DNA from: Candidatus Bathyarchaeota archaeon
GTDB lineage: Archaea > Thermoproteota > Bathyarchaeia > RBG-16-48-13 > GCA-020355125
NCBI GenBank assembly: GCA_030671165.1
Contig: DAOVAG010000049.1
Span: 1-6,416, forward strand
Direction: 5' to 3'
Length of the DNA: 6,416 nucleotides
Shown here: positions 5,622 to 6,416 of the stretch, piece after piece
Numbering within the stretch: position 1 is the first letter of the stretch
How the letters are laid out: every line of letters starts with the position of its first letter
Notes under the pieces: generated by a model
Databases searched by the model: none
What the model saw: only the letters and a program-made list of their open reading frames with translations
What the model was told of the DNA's origin: nothing
Program-made: the position numbers and the translations under genes

Positions 5622-6416
5622 TTGTTACCTTCAGGTTTATTAATCACAAGGAGATGGCGTGACAGAATAAAGCCTGTTTACGTCGAGTTAAACCAAGAAA
5701 ATCTTAGTGTTGCACATTTAATTATTCAAACCTACACTGATTATCTTGGAAAAAGGAAATTTGAATTAAATGAAGCCTTGAGCGGACTCGAAGATCTTGG
5801 TTACGATTACCGCTTTATAAGGGGACTCTCAATACTTCTAGATCGAAAATGTTTACTTGAATCAAAAACAACCCTAGATCCATTTAAGATCAGGAAACAT
5901 GTCTTTAAAATTACGCATAAACAAGGTTTTCCGACTACTCCCAATGCAAGACGGAGCATTCTTCATCAAAGCGCTTCAGAATTGGGGATAACAATCGAAA
6001 CTTTAGAGAACACCCTCTATAGCGACTTGGATGATGAACTTATCCTGAAAGATCTCGAGTCCATTTCCCCTCAATCATTGTTGAGATGGTATAATCTTAG
6101 CTTAATCCAAACTCTCTTCTTCTACTCCACTGAACTTATCTTCACAGTCACCGGAAACTGGCAACGAATATTCAGACAGATTAAGTGGCTGGGGCTTATT
6201 TACACCATATGGAAAAAGGGTGAGAGGTACGAAATAAGGGTTGATGGTCCTACTTCCCTCTTTAAGCTCAATCGTAGATACGGAACAAGTCTAGCCAAAT
6301 TATTACCTACAATTCTTCAAAGTCAGGATTGGAGTGTAAAAGCAAAAATTCTCCGTCGAAAAAGGGAAGGGCGTCTCTTAAACCTTGAGTTGAATAATCA
6401 TAAACAGGGTATGTAT
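5622..6416 (+). CDS. bax1: Bax1, XPB-associated nuclease (DUF790), 3' end outside window
   Basis: Bax1 binds archaeal XPB and supplies a structure-specific nuclease that incises DNA bubbles opened by XPB. The visible 265 residues are the N-terminal and middle part; family members are usually about 400 or more residues, so the C-terminal nuclease domain lies beyond the edge and cannot be assessed. The TTG start gives MLPSGLL, matching the family's conserved MLPS-x-LL opening, followed by a basic stretch and RIKPVY (15-20). Other family-like signatures are RWYNLSLIQTLFF (155-167), WLGLIY (189-194), VDGPTSLFK (207-215) and YGTSLAKLLP (220-229). There is no in-frame ATG in the early region; the frame closes upstream at a TAA at 5616-5618, so TTG at 5622 is the only sensible start. 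It begins six bases after the XPB stop, with GGAG in the XPB 3' end as ribosome binding site. The frame is open to the last base of the window. Confidence 0.93.
   Translation, partial: MLPSGLLITRRWRDRIKPVYVELNQENLSVAHLIIQTYTDYLGKRKFELNEALSGLEDLGYDYRFIRGLSILLDRKCLLESKTTLDPFKIRKHVFKITHKQGFPTTPNARRSILHQSASELGITIETLENTLYSDLDDELILKDLESISPQSLLRWYNLSLIQTLFFYSTELIFTVTGNWQRIFRQIKWLGLIYTIWKKGERYEIRVDGPTSLFKLNRRYGTSLAKLLPTILQSQDWSVKAKILRRKREGRLLNLELNNHKQGMY

Overview
The window looks archaeal. It is AT-rich, with TATA-like boxes about 60 bp or less upstream of starts. It carries an XPB helicase directly followed by its nuclease partner Bax1 (a pairing known only from archaea), an XPD/Rad3-type Fe-S helicase, and a small CxxC-x17-CxxC zinc-ribbon protein. 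Long non-coding gaps (about 460 to 480 bp and 340 to 380 bp) and an aldehyde ferredoxin oxidoreductase remnant suggest a mesophilic, loosely packed anaerobic archaeon. An Asgard-like lineage is possible, but this is only a guess; nothing here is taxonomically decisive.

Layout, left to right. 1-285 (minus strand) is a decayed C-terminal piece of an aldehyde ferredoxin oxidoreductase with an in-frame stop. 361-900 (plus) is a 179-residue protein I do not recognise, with its own TATA box and ribosome binding site. 901-1381 is a non-coding gap between convergent genes and holds two terminator-like hairpins. 1382-3373 (minus) is an XPD-like helicase with an unusual N-terminal zinc ribbon and a GTG start. 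3374-3749 is a non-coding gap with a U-tract terminator and inverted repeats. 3750-3920 (minus) is a 56-residue CxxC-x17-CxxC zinc-ribbon gene that a length cut-off would miss. 3921-4277 is the divergent promoter region. 4278-5615 (plus) is XPB. 5622-6416 (plus, running off the window) is Bax1, starting at TTG six bases after the XPB stop.

How the genes may work together. XPB and Bax1 form a helicase-nuclease machine that opens and incises DNA bubbles. XPD is the other helicase related to the eukaryotic TFIIH core, with a 4Fe-4S domain. Their proximity, with the zinc-ribbon gene between them, makes this a compact nucleotide-excision-repair-like neighbourhood, and three of the genes share an ATTTAAGA box upstream. 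The zinc-ribbon protein's role, and any role of the 179-residue protein in repair, are unknown.

Start choices. XPB and the 179-residue protein each have an in-frame TTG fifteen or more bases upstream of a better ATG with a ribosome binding site; I used the ATGs. XPD has no in-frame ATG upstream and no ribosome binding site, and its TATA-like box lies so close that its mRNA may be nearly leaderless.
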